NCBI GenBank assembly: GCA_026627385.1 | Contig: JAPNUR010000012.1 | Location: 1 to 64,000 of the forward strand | From: Bacillota bacterium | Lineage (GTDB): Bacteria; Bacillota; Sulfobacillia; Sulfobacillales; Sulfobacillaceae | Reading direction: 5' to 3' | Length of the DNA: 64,000 nt | Shown here: piece after piece, positions 53,892-61,716 of the stretch | How positions within the stretch are numbered: the stretch's first letter is position 1 | Layout: each line of letters opens with the position of its first letter | Position numbers and translations under genes: made by a program | The notes under the pieces: model-generated | The model's input: the letters and a program-made list of their open reading frames with translations, nothing else | Database searches by the model: none | What the model was told of the DNA's origin: nothing

Positions 53892-54488
53892 ATGTCGAAA
53901 ACCATTTATTGGGACACCGCATGCGTAGCCGGTTTGACCGTGCGACTTTACGCAACAGAACAGGGGCTTGCGGCCCTCAAACTCCCGACCGAGTCGGCCT
54001 CCCAGACTGAAACCCGGTTATCTCGCCGTTTTGGAGCGGTCACGCTGGTCCGCGATGATCGAGCGCTCGAACTGTATCGCAGCGCATTAGAGCAGTATGC
54101 ACAGGGACCCTTCGTCGGTTCCCTGCCATTCGATGCGGGCGGCACTCCATTTCAGCAACTGGTGTGGGAAGCCCTGCAAACGATTCCCTACGGCACTACA
54201 GAAACCTATGCGAATGTCGCGCGCGCGATGGGCCGAGCGCACAGTGTGCGCGCCGTGGCCGCGGCCATCGCCGCGAATCCCGTCCCCATTCTCGTCCCCT
54301 GCCACCGCGTTATCGGGTCCAACGGCACACTAACCGGATACCGGGGCGGCTTATCCCTGAAATCCTATCTTTTACGCTTAGAAGCCGACGACTTGGATCG
54401 CCGCCTTGATCGTTCTCGTGCGACGGGACACGTAGGTTCGACGCTGTTCACCTCGGACTGGGCCCCTACCTGTCGTGAAAGGACGTGA
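53892..54488 (+). CDS. ogt: methylated-DNA-protein cysteine methyltransferase (Ogt/MGMT)
   Basis: A DNA repair protein (198 aa) that removes O6-alkyl groups from guanine in a suicide reaction. The HTH segment YGTTETYANVARAMG and the active-site ILVPCHRVIGSNG, with its alkyl-accepting Cys, are intact, followed by YRGGLSLKSYLL. GGGAGGAGG precedes the ATG used; the frame is open upstream but non-coding there. The last codons run into a 10-bp tandem repeat, so the C-terminal 25 residues look like an unconserved extension. Confidence 0.92.
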   Translation: MSKTIYWDTACVAGLTVRLYATEQGLAALKLPTESASQTETRLSRRFGAVTLVRDDRALELYRSALEQYAQGPFVGSLPFDAGGTPFQQLVWEALQTIPYGTTETYANVARAMGRAHSVRAVAAAIAANPVPILVPCHRVIGSNGTLTGYRGGLSLKSYLLRLEADDLDRRLDRSRATGHVGSTLFTSDWAPTCRERT

Positions 54489-54503
54489 AAGGACGTGAAA
54501 GGA
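54474..54503 (+). repeat. three tandem copies of a 10-bp unit across the ogt stop
   Basis: CGTGAAAGGA occurs three times head to tail (54474, 54484, 54494), followed by AAGGAAGG. The ogt stop codon lies inside the second copy. The last copy and its extension probably provide the ribosome binding region of the PilZ gene. Confidence 0.85.
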
Positions 54504-54519
54504 AAGGAAGGTTTTAGTT

Positions 54520-55107
54520 ATGCCATCCGCAAAACAGTATCCGGCGCAGATGATGCCCGCCGTAGGCGACTGGATTCGAGTACAGACCGACCAAGGGATA
54601 TTTCCGTCGAGAGTTTTTGCGGTCGACCATACGCACCTAGATTGCCAGCTTGTCCCCGCCTATCTCGCACCTCATCAACGGCTCTTGATCTCGTATCGCC
54701 GCGGCAACGAGAGCTGGCGTCTACCCGTGGACGTCATCGACACCGTACACCGCCAGGGCATCATGAGCCTTCGTGTTAAAGGCCAGGCCCACCGGGCGGA
54801 TGCCCGTTACCATCCGCGCTACACCCTACCGTTGTCGGCCGAAACCCTGGGCAGCCCTGATGAGAGGACCAGCGTTCAGGTGACCGATCTCTCCCTGGGA
54901 GGATGCCGCATCCTGGCATCACACCCTTACCCGATGGGGCTTCACCTCGTACTCCGCCTTCAGGGACCCACCGACACTCTTTCCCTGCCTTCTGAGGTGG
55001 TGTGGCAACAACGCGACATCGCGGCGGACGAAAGGTACGCCGTGGGGCTCATGTTCGTCAATCTCGCCAGCCCCGATCGGGCGGTGCTAGAATCTTGGCT
55101 GTCCTAG
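54520..55107 (+). CDS. PilZ-domain protein (YcgR-like)
   Basis: A two-part protein (195 aa). An N-terminal YcgR-like beta domain covers about residues 1-88. A PilZ domain begins with the c-di-GMP-binding arginines in RYHPRYTLPL (about 97-106) and contains VTDLSLGGCRIL (about 122-133), matching the D/NxSxxG motif. Such proteins brake motility or control surface behaviour in response to cyclic di-GMP. The Shine-Dalgarno comes from the AAAGGAAAGGAAGG stretch 9 or more bases upstream. It lies directly after ogt. Confidence 0.88.
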   Translation: MPSAKQYPAQMMPAVGDWIRVQTDQGIFPSRVFAVDHTHLDCQLVPAYLAPHQRLLISYRRGNESWRLPVDVIDTVHRQGIMSLRVKGQAHRADARYHPRYTLPLSAETLGSPDERTSVQVTDLSLGGCRILASHPYPMGLHLVLRLQGPTDTLSLPSEVVWQQRDIAADERYAVGLMFVNLASPDRAVLESWLS

Positions 55108-55421
55108 GTCTCTGCCGCCGCCCGAAATGGGGCTACAGTATCCCCTCAAAGAGACCTGGCGCACATGAGGGTTCTAACCCCGGCGCTGGCGCGCCAGACG
55201 TGGGAACGCGGGCTCTGCCATGCGGATGCGTGTGACCACGTCGTAGGCGTGGTGCGGGCAAAAACTTGGGGGTGGTCGCGCCGTGAAATTCTCGGCCATG
55301 GGACACACCCCACCGCTAGGCCCACGGCCTCATCAAAGGGTATCACATCAAAATTAAGCGGCGCAAACGACTGCGTGATGGGTTGCACCATCGGGACCTC
55401 TATCGGCGCCAGGCGATTGTG
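55108..55421. other. intergenic region, no gene recognised
   Basis: About 310 bp between the PilZ gene and a broken toxin-antitoxin pair. Frames on both strands are open for roughly 100 codons but show no family resemblance and no ribosome binding site. It is probably decayed sequence. Confidence 0.3.
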
Positions 55422-55638
55422 GTGGCAAGAGTTGTCAATGTCCATGAGGCGAAGACTCATCTGTCAAAGCTTCTAGACGAGGTTCAGTACGGAGACGAGA
55501 TTATCGTTGCAAAAAACCGTATGCCAAACTGGTGTGATTGGGGTCTCGCCCCAAGAGGGAATTAGGCTTTCTTACGCTGGAAGTACCGGACATCCTTTTT
55601 AATCCCTTGCCAGACGAGGAACTCAATGCATGGGAGTA
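55422..55638 (+). pseudogene. broken Phd/YefM-type antitoxin
   Basis: The frame begins near a GTG at 55422 and reads VVNVHEAKTHLSKLLDEV and GDEIIVAKN, the Phd/YefM core. After AKN the frame is lost. One frame over, the remainder is readable as AKLV, then a stop (TGA), then LGSRPKRELGF and the acidic tail PLPDEELNAWE ending at 55638. So the gene carries a frameshift and a nonsense codon. The original stop overlaps the toxin ATG (ATGGGAGTAA), the usual coupled arrangement. Confidence 0.85.
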
Positions 55639-56020
55639 AAGGTTCTGCTCGATACGCATGTGTTCCTTTGGGCGGTAGCTCAACCCGACAAGTTATCGCG
55701 CGGCGCGCGTGTCTTGCTGGAGGACGACACCACAACAGTATTCGTATCTAGTGCGACCGCGTGGGACATTGCAACTACGTTCAGGTTGGGTAGGTTCCCC
55801 GAAGCCGAAGTCTTAATTCGAGACTATCATGCTAGTCTCAGACAACTTCTGGCTGAGTAACTGCCCGTGTTGTCCAAGCACGTGTTGAAGGCTGGGCTTT
55901 TTGGCGTAGCCCATCGCGATCCCTTTGACAGCGTGTTGGCTGCTCAGGCCGTAATTGAAGGGTTGCCATTAATCACCAAGGATCCTGTTTCGAGACTTTG
56001 AGGTTGCGGTGATCTGGTGA
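55630..56020 (+). pseudogene. broken PIN-domain toxin (VapC-like)
   Basis: MGVKVLLDTHVFLWAV and SSATAWDIATTFRLG are the N-terminal half of a PIN ribonuclease, with the first acidic residue in LLDTH. An in-frame TAA at 55858 interrupts it. The frame then continues KHVLKAGLFGVAHRDPFDSV and VIEGLPLITKD, containing the conserved HRDPFD block. A one-base shift is needed to reach the expected ending FRDFEVAVIW at 56020. The toxin is therefore inactivated by at least two lesions. Confidence 0.85.
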
Positions 56021-56329
56021 GGTCTTCCACGCTCCCGGTCGTTCTTGAGGCCCTCCAATGCCGTCGACGGTCCTCACCGTGCCCATCGTCAAAAATTCCG
56101 GCGATGCCAGCATTTGGGTAAGAAAAGTGTGATACAGCAACATTCGTGTTGTCTCACTACCAGGATTGTTCCTCAGACTTTTGTGCCCTGTGGGCGCGTA
56201 CCCACCATAATCCGGCGCGACAACCCCTGGTCGCCCAGAGCCGGGGCTACCTTGGCCCCCGGAAACATACGCCACTACGCCACCCCCGCGTGCAACGCGA
56301 TACCGATGAAGTGGTTGTCTCCGAACGTG

Positions 56330-56968
56330 GGACGGGTCGCGGTATCCTATGTGGAGCAGCTGGACCCGTGGCACATCGATTGGGTTCAAGATTTTCCTTT
56401 TCCATTCCCAGTGACCGTCATCTCAGAACTTCTGGGAGTGCCAGCAGCGGACCGTGACCGGTTTAAACACTGGGCCGACACCGTGATCCCGCTGGGGTCT
56501 CGCGATCCGCTTCATGTTCGCAACGCGGGGATAAAGGCCCCGGCTCGTCAGGCCGTTCGCGCCAAGATGTACGATTATTTTACTGACTTTCTCGAGTTAC
56601 CGCGTCGAGAACCTCGCGACGATCTGATGACGCTCCTGTTACACGGGGACATCGCCGACGCGCGAGCAAATTTTTGAGTTCAGCGTTCTCCTCCTCATCG
56701 CGGGACATGTGACCACCACCAACCTCTTGGCGAACGCGATCCTGTGGCTAGCGCGACATCCCGAAGCTGTCGATCCCTTGCGACGCCCAGGAGGAGTCCG
56801 CCCGTTTGTGGAAGAGGTGTTGCGCTTTTGGTCGCCAGTAAAACGCATGTCGCGTTACACCGTCCACCGGTAACGCGAGGCAATGTGGAGATCCCGGCCA
56901 ACGTTCCCGTGCTGGCGTGGATCCCGCTAGGCGAAGCTGCGGCGCGATCACAGCCGCTGATCCTATGA
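56330..56968 (+). pseudogene. cytochrome P450 remnant
   Basis: Three frames together give a bacterial P450 fragment: WVQDFPFPFPVTVISELLGV and DDLMTLLL in the first (stop at 56677); LLLIAGHVTTTNLLANAI (I-helix) and EEVLRFWSPVKR (K-helix ExxR) in the second (stop at 56873); and GNVEIPANVPVLAW in the third (stop at 56968). The first roughly 100 residues and the heme-cysteine loop FGxGxHxCxG are missing. It cannot make a functional enzyme. Confidence 0.85.
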
Positions 56969-57084
56969 TCGCCGAAGCCTCGCCCGACCGCGGACGTCGC
57001 TCATGGGGACGCGCTTTCCATGGGATTTTGTTGGCAAATCCTCGTGACAGGCCGCATAAACATTGCTAAAATACCCACAGCTGA

Positions 57085-57113
57085 TTGTCATTAGACATCA
57101 GTCGTCCTATAAC
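57085..57113 (+). promoter_or_regulatory. sigma-A type promoter of the NCS1 permease
   Basis: TTGTCA (57085-57090) and TATAAC (57108-57113) with 17-bp spacing, giving a start near 57120 and a short leader before AAAGGAGG and the ATG. Confidence 0.65.
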
Positions 57114-57141
57114 AAGTTCATCGTCTTTCGAAAGGAGGCGT

Positions 57142-58512
57142 ATGATGGAAGACACAACCGCGTCCTCTTCCCCTGCGGTGGGAGGATTGCTGGGCGAAGT
57201 AGAGACCGTCGGCGTCAAACCGGTGCCGGACCATGAGCGGACCATGACCCCGGGCAAGTTAACCATTGTTTGGCTCATGGCATCAGCATCGGCCACCACC
57301 CCGTTGATTGGCGCGCTTCTCTTTCATTATGGCGTCACTGACATGATTTTAGCCATCGTGCTCAGTTGGCTCATCGGGTTGGTGCCTGCCGGTCTCTTTT
57401 CCGAGATGGGGCGCGAGGTGCCCCTGACCGCCCTGATTGTCGCCCGCAAAAGCTACGGCAACCTTGGCGCGTTCTTATTTTCCGTCCTGTTCACCTTTGT
57501 CAATATGGGCTGGTTTGGTCTCAACACCGCTGTCGCGGGCGAAACGCTCAGCGCCATTACTCACCTGTCCGGCAGTTTGTGGTTTTGGATCGTGGGCATC
57601 GTGCAAATTATCTTAGTCTTGTTTGGCATGAAGTGGCTCGAGTACTTCTACCGCTACACATCGGTCATTTTGCTCATCTGTTACGGGGTTTTGGCATACT
57701 ACCTCTTCGCTCACTATCACGTGACCTGGCCGTCGCCCACTGTACCCATGGCGTGGGGCACCGCCATCACGACGGTGGTCACCTTTTCGATTTTGGCATG
57801 GACCTACAAGGTGTCCACCGTGTCGCGCTTTGCCATCCCCAAGTCGCGTCATCAATCCGACCGAGCCTTCTTCTTGGCACCGTCCGTGGGCATCATGATT
57901 CCGGTGTTGGTGATGGGGCTGATGGGGACCTATTCCCAGTCCGCTACGGGAAATTGGAATCTCGCCCTGTTGGGCGCCCACGCTCCCGTGTGGGGCCTCA
58001 TTGCGGCGGTTGGCGTCGCCTTGGCCATTATCCACACTAACGCCATGAACCTCTATCCCTCGACGGTAGACCTCCTGGTGGCCTTAAACACATTGCGCCG
58101 CCCGACCCAGTGGGAACAGCCGCTGGCCACCGCCATCCTCGGCCTATTAGGCACGGTCTTAGCCATCCTCGGCATCTTAAATCACGTTGTAGGATTTCTG
58201 GATGTGGTCGGCGACGTCATTATTCCCTTCACCTTCATCATGCTGGTGGATTGGATTTGGGTTCAGCGCCGCCGTACCCCTGTCGACGCATTCTTCACAC
58301 GACCGCGCACGAGCCGCGGTTGGTGGAGTTGGCCGGCGGTCATCGCCTTTGCCATTGGCTTAGTCATTTCCATTTGGGGCGGAAACTGGCTCCCCGGCCT
58401 CTTTACGACCGTGTTACCGTTACCGGTGGTAGGCGGCGTCATTTCTGCCCTGATCTACGGATTTTGGGCCGTGCTGCGTCCGCAGCTGACGCCGTCCGGC
58501 GCCGAATCATAA
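57142..58512 (+). CDS. NCS1-family nucleobase permease
   Basis: A membrane protein (456 aa) with about twelve hydrophobic segments. The N-terminal cytosolic part ends in ERTMTPGKLTIVWLMAS. The family pattern continues with LVPAGLFSEMGREVPLTALI, VNMGWFGLNTAVAGETLSAI and, near the middle, WTYKVSTVSRFA. The family imports cytosine, purines, allantoin or related bases with a cation. AAAGGAGG lies four bases before the ATG. It converges on two nucleoside hydrolase genes, so uptake of nucleobases or nucleosides for salvage is a reasonable inference. Confidence 0.85.
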   Translation: MMEDTTASSSPAVGGLLGEVETVGVKPVPDHERTMTPGKLTIVWLMASASATTPLIGALLFHYGVTDMILAIVLSWLIGLVPAGLFSEMGREVPLTALIVARKSYGNLGAFLFSVLFTFVNMGWFGLNTAVAGETLSAITHLSGSLWFWIVGIVQIILVLFGMKWLEYFYRYTSVILLICYGVLAYYLFAHYHVTWPSPTVPMAWGTAITTVVTFSILAWTYKVSTVSRFAIPKSRHQSDRAFFLAPSVGIMIPVLVMGLMGTYSQSATGNWNLALLGAHAPVWGLIAAVGVALAIIHTNAMNLYPSTVDLLVALNTLRRPTQWEQPLATAILGLLGTVLAILGILNHVVGFLDVVGDVIIPFTFIMLVDWIWVQRRRTPVDAFFTRPRTSRGWWSWPAVIAFAIGLVISIWGGNWLPGLFTTVLPLPVVGGVISALIYGFWAVLRPQLTPSGAES

Positions 58513-58532
58513 GATAACCCGAACTCAGGCCC

Positions 58533-58573
58533 CCGCCCGTTCCTCGCAAAGGAACGGGCGGCATTGTCTTCTT
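58533..58573 (+). terminator. Rho-independent terminator of the permease gene
   Basis: An 11-bp perfect stem (CCGCCCGTTCC with GGAACGGGCGG, 7-nt loop) starts 20 bp after the permease stop and is followed by the moderately T-rich CATTGTCTTCTTC. Confidence 0.7.
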
Positions 58574-58595
58574 CATAGCATCCCCTGGGTCGACA

Positions 58596-59501
58596 TTATT
58601 GGTAATGGGCCAGCGCGTTGTCGAGCCACGCAAGCAAACCCGGGGCATCAACGTTAACCGCCACATGCACGAGGGGGCCGTCGGACGCCGGCCGCAAGGC
58701 CCCGCGTTCAGCTCCCTCAAGACCAATGGCGAGCGGGGTGACGCGCCATTCAAAGAGGTGGGGGTCGGTTAAGGCCGCCACTGCGAGCACATCATGTATG
58801 GGCGTTCCATGAGTCTGGGCATGCGGCTCATGTTGGCGAAAATACTGAAACAAGCCGTATAACATGTCGCCCAAGGGAGAAGCAAGCTGGCGAAAGCGCT
58901 CGATGGCCGCTGTCGGCAACAAGGCATGGTGAGTCACATCCAGTCCCACCAGCCAGATATCCAGCCCGCTCGACAAGACAATCGCCGCCGCTTCAGGGTC
59001 CACATAGAAGTTAAATTCCGCCGCGGGGGTGACATTGCCTCCGGACAATGATCCACCCATGATGCATAACCGCCGCACTTGATGGGCCCGATGGGGATGG
59101 CCCAATAAAAACGCCGCCACGTTGGTTAGGGGGCCGGTCGCTACCCAATCCAGGCGGGAATGGGCCGCAAATTGCGCTTCAAGCCATGCCATGGCACCCA
59201 CGGGGAGAGGCTCGTCCGGCAACTCGGGAAAGGGGTAACCATCAAGTCCCGACACCCCATGAACAGACGCTGCCGTCACCAACGGCCGCACCAAAGGTTT
59301 TTCCCGGCCCCGAGCTACCGGGAGCGTTCGCCCCGCCATCGCCAGCACGCGTCGGGCGTTGAGACAGGTTTTCTCCAGTGTTTGGTTCCCCGCCACGGCG
59401 CTAACCCCCATGACGGGCCTTAACGCCAGAGCCACTAACAATGCCAACGCATCATCGTGACCCGGATCCATGTCCAGCAGCACAGGCAGAATGCTGTCCA
59501 A
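58596..59501 (-). CDS. inosine-uridine nucleoside hydrolase
   Basis: A ribonucleoside hydrolase (301 aa) that splits nucleosides into base and ribose. The Ca-binding N-terminal motif is DMDPGHDDALALL; ATGPLTNVA, IMGGSLSGGNVTPAAEFNFY and VDPEAA follow, and the tail has THGTPIHDVLAV. The TTG at 59501 has GTGAGGC seven bases upstream and gives the normal family length; the longer open frame would overlap the upstream paralogue entirely. It lies 47 bp after that paralogue in one operon. Confidence 0.88.
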   Translation of the reverse strand: MDSILPVLLDMDPGHDDALALLVALALRPVMGVSAVAGNQTLEKTCLNARRVLAMAGRTLPVARGREKPLVRPLVTAASVHGVSGLDGYPFPELPDEPLPVGAMAWLEAQFAAHSRLDWVATGPLTNVAAFLLGHPHRAHQVRRLCIMGGSLSGGNVTPAAEFNFYVDPEAAAIVLSSGLDIWLVGLDVTHHALLPTAAIERFRQLASPLGDMLYGLFQYFRQHEPHAQTHGTPIHDVLAVAALTDPHLFEWRVTPLAIGLEGAERGALRPASDGPLVHVAVNVDAPGLLAWLDNALAHYQ

Positions 59502-59548
59502 TATCGTTGCCTCACTTTCATGCCCCAAATCAAACGCCAGCTCGCCGA

Positions 59549-60505
59549 TTAGGCAGGCGCCGGCAGGCCCGACGTGCCCTCGGCCAAGAGTCGCATGAGT
59601 AGCGCCTGAAACCCTTCCCGATCCGCAGCGGTCACCACGTGGGCATTTGGCTGTCGGCGCCATACGCCGAGACGGTCGACTACCGAGGTTCCTCTGGTAA
59701 ACTCGCCACGCGTTTCGATCGCGACCGCATAATCGCTCCCTTCGAGCCAAAGCCGCCGGTCTAAGGCTAACGCCATTGTCAGCGCATCGGGGTGGGTCGT
59801 CCCATAAATATTATGGGCGCGGTTAAACTCGAGCACTTTCCGCTGCGTGGCCATAAAGAAGCGGCTCAGGGGGGTGTTGAGGGTCGCGATCTGCGCCAAC
59901 TCCGCCTCGGTTAAGACGGCAGCCTCTAACGACACATCCCATCCCACCATATAGAGATTAAACCCCGCACCGAAGACAATCGCTGCAGCCTCCGGATCGA
60001 CGTAAAAATTGTACTCGGAAAGCGGCTCCACGTTGCCCATGCCGCTGACACTCCCGCCCATCACCCACAATTCCTTCACGCGCCGCGCAAATTCCGCATC
60101 CTGCCGAACGGCCAGTGCCAAATTGGTCAAGGGAGCCTGCGCCACAATCACCAAATCGCCCGCGTACTGGCGCGCCATGCGCAGCAAAAACGACACCGCA
60201 TGCTCAGCCTCTGGCCGTTGTTTCGCCGGAGAAAAATACGACTCCCCCATGCCGTCCTTGCCGTGCACGTAATCGGCGCTCACCCATTCACGCATCAAAG
60301 GCACCCGCGCGCCAGGGTATACCGGCACCTCGCCGGACCGTCCAGCCACCTCGACGGTGGTCAATGCATTTTCCACTTGGTAATCAAAGGCCACATTGCC
60401 GCAGTTAATTGTAATGCCGTGCAACTGGACCCAGGGGGTGTTCAACGCGATTAACAACGCGATCACGTCGTCGCCCGCGGTATCCGTATCCACCACCAAG
60501 TGCAT
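59549..60505 (-). CDS. nucleoside hydrolase (IunH family)
   Basis: A second nucleoside hydrolase (318 aa). VVDTDTAGDDVIALL near residue 3 is a complete metal site; AQAPLTNLALAV, VMGGSVSGMGNVEPLSEYNF and YGTTHPDALTMALAL follow. It is only distantly related to its downstream neighbour, so the two probably differ in nucleoside preference. GGGGAGGAGGAG precedes the ATG. It is divergent from pfkA across a 220-bp region with a perfect palindrome. Confidence 0.9.
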   Translation of the reverse strand: MHLVVDTDTAGDDVIALLIALNTPWVQLHGITINCGNVAFDYQVENALTTVEVAGRSGEVPVYPGARVPLMREWVSADYVHGKDGMGESYFSPAKQRPEAEHAVSFLLRMARQYAGDLVIVAQAPLTNLALAVRQDAEFARRVKELWVMGGSVSGMGNVEPLSEYNFYVDPEAAAIVFGAGFNLYMVGWDVSLEAAVLTEAELAQIATLNTPLSRFFMATQRKVLEFNRAHNIYGTTHPDALTMALALDRRLWLEGSDYAVAIETRGEFTRGTSVVDRLGVWRRQPNAHVVTAADREGFQALLMRLLAEGTSGLPAPA

Positions 60506-60586
60506 AAAACTCCTCCTCCCCAGCTACTATCCCGTCAACCCACTCACGGATAGTGCACGCACTGAAAATCTCCGATTTCTGTTCCG

Positions 60587-60598
60587 TGACAGCTGTCA
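60587..60598. promoter_or_regulatory. perfect 12-bp palindrome between divergent genes
   Basis: TGACAGCTGTCA is fully self-complementary and lies in the region between the nucleoside hydrolase operon and pfkA. On the minus strand its end creates TTGACA. Its size and symmetry suit a dimeric repressor such as a GntR- or LacI-type protein, but no regulator gene is nearby. Confidence 0.45.
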
Positions 60599-60728
60599 AC
60601 GTATCATGGTACACCTCTCAGGCACGTTATGCTATAAAGAGACCAATCACCTCCACTTGAGGGATGTCCACGGAAGGAGGACACGGCGCTCCCTTCGCCT
60701 TAGCTCAACGAGAGACGCCGTAAATGGC

Positions 60729-61688
60729 ATGATGAACATCGCAATCCTAACATCGGGCGGTGACGCGCCCGGCATGAACGCCGCGATTCGCGCGGTGGTG
60801 CGGCGAGGCATCGCCGACGGCCATAACATTTGGGGCATTTCCCGCGGATTTGAAGGCCTTGTGCGGGGCCAGCCGACGGCCTTGACGGCCAGTTCCGTGG
60901 CCAACATTCTCATGACGGGCGGCACCATTTTGCGTACTTCACGTTTTACCGGATTTCGTGACCCCGAGGTTCGTGCCCAAGCCGTGCAGTCCTTAAAGCA
61001 ATGGCAACTGGACGGGCTCATCGTCCTTGGCGGAAACGGGTCATTGACCGGCGCGTTCGAACTGAGTCGGGCCGGCGTTCCGGTGGTCGGTATCCCCGCT
61101 AGCATTGATAACGACATTGCTGAAACAGATTACGCGCTCGGTTTTGACACCGCGATGAATAATATTGTGGCATCAGTCGACAAAATTCGCGATACGGCGT
61201 CGGCCCACGACCGCATCTTCGTAGTCGAAGTCATGGGCAATCGCTGCGGAACCCTAGCAGTGGCGGCCGGCCTCGCATGCGGGGCGGAAGCGATCATCAT
61301 TCCCGAGGTCCCGACCGATTTCAATGCCATTGAAGAGCAGCTCAAGGCCACTTACGCCCGCGGCAAGAAGCACAGCTTCATCATTGTCGCCGAGGGCGCG
61401 GGGGATGCTCATGACGTCGCTCAGGAAATCGCCCGCCGTACAGGGCAAGAAGCCAAATGGGTCGTCCTGGGTCATACCCAGCGGGGCGGACCGCCGAGCG
61501 CCCAAGATCGCCTTATGGCCTCACTCTTTGCCGATGCCGCCGTGCATGCGTTAACCCACGGACACCACGGCGTCATGGTCCGCAGTCACCGGGGCGAAAT
61601 CGGGCTTGTTGGCCTCGATCAGGTCGTCTCAGGGCACAAGCCAGTCCCCCTGGAGTGGAAAACCATTGCCGAGATTCTGGCCCGTTAA
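60729..61688 (+). CDS. pfkA: 6-phosphofructokinase PfkA
   Basis: A glycolytic kinase (319 aa) that phosphorylates fructose 6-phosphate. ILTSGGDAPGMNAAIR is at residues 5-20; GIPASIDNDI contains the catalytic Asp; VVEVMGNRCG and LGHTQRGGPPSAQDR are intact. The ATP/Mg loop reads GGNGSLTGA where the classical enzyme has GGDGS, so the Mg-binding Asp (D103 in E. coli) is Asn. The Gly after it argues for ATP rather than pyrophosphate as donor. Two ATGs are adjacent, and the ribosome binding site is weak. A long open frame upstream is non-coding. Confidence 0.92.
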   Translation: MMNIAILTSGGDAPGMNAAIRAVVRRGIADGHNIWGISRGFEGLVRGQPTALTASSVANILMTGGTILRTSRFTGFRDPEVRAQAVQSLKQWQLDGLIVLGGNGSLTGAFELSRAGVPVVGIPASIDNDIAETDYALGFDTAMNNIVASVDKIRDTASAHDRIFVVEVMGNRCGTLAVAAGLACGAEAIIIPEVPTDFNAIEEQLKATYARGKKHSFIIVAEGAGDAHDVAQEIARRTGQEAKWVVLGHTQRGGPPSAQDRLMASLFADAAVHALTHGHHGVMVRSHRGEIGLVGLDQVVSGHKPVPLEWKTIAEILAR

Positions 61689-61689
61689 C

Positions 61690-61716
61690 AGGGGAAGGGA
61701 GACCTTCCCCTCGTTT
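61690..61716 (+). terminator. terminator hairpin after pfkA
   Basis: AGGGGAAGG and CCTTCCCCT form a 9-bp stem closed by a GAGA tetraloop, immediately after the pfkA stop and followed by CGTTT. The T-tract is short. It lies between two convergent genes. Confidence 0.6.

Noticed and set aside
55108-55421. IscB/TnpB-type nuclease remnant upstream of the TA pair
   Set aside because: A few residues looked suggestive (HADACDHVVGVV), but no conserved RuvC, HNH or zinc motif could be read in any frame.
57366-58040. 224-codon plus-strand frame inside the permease gene
   Set aside because: It is an alternate frame of the NCS1 permease; the translation has no membrane pattern or family resemblance, while the main frame does.
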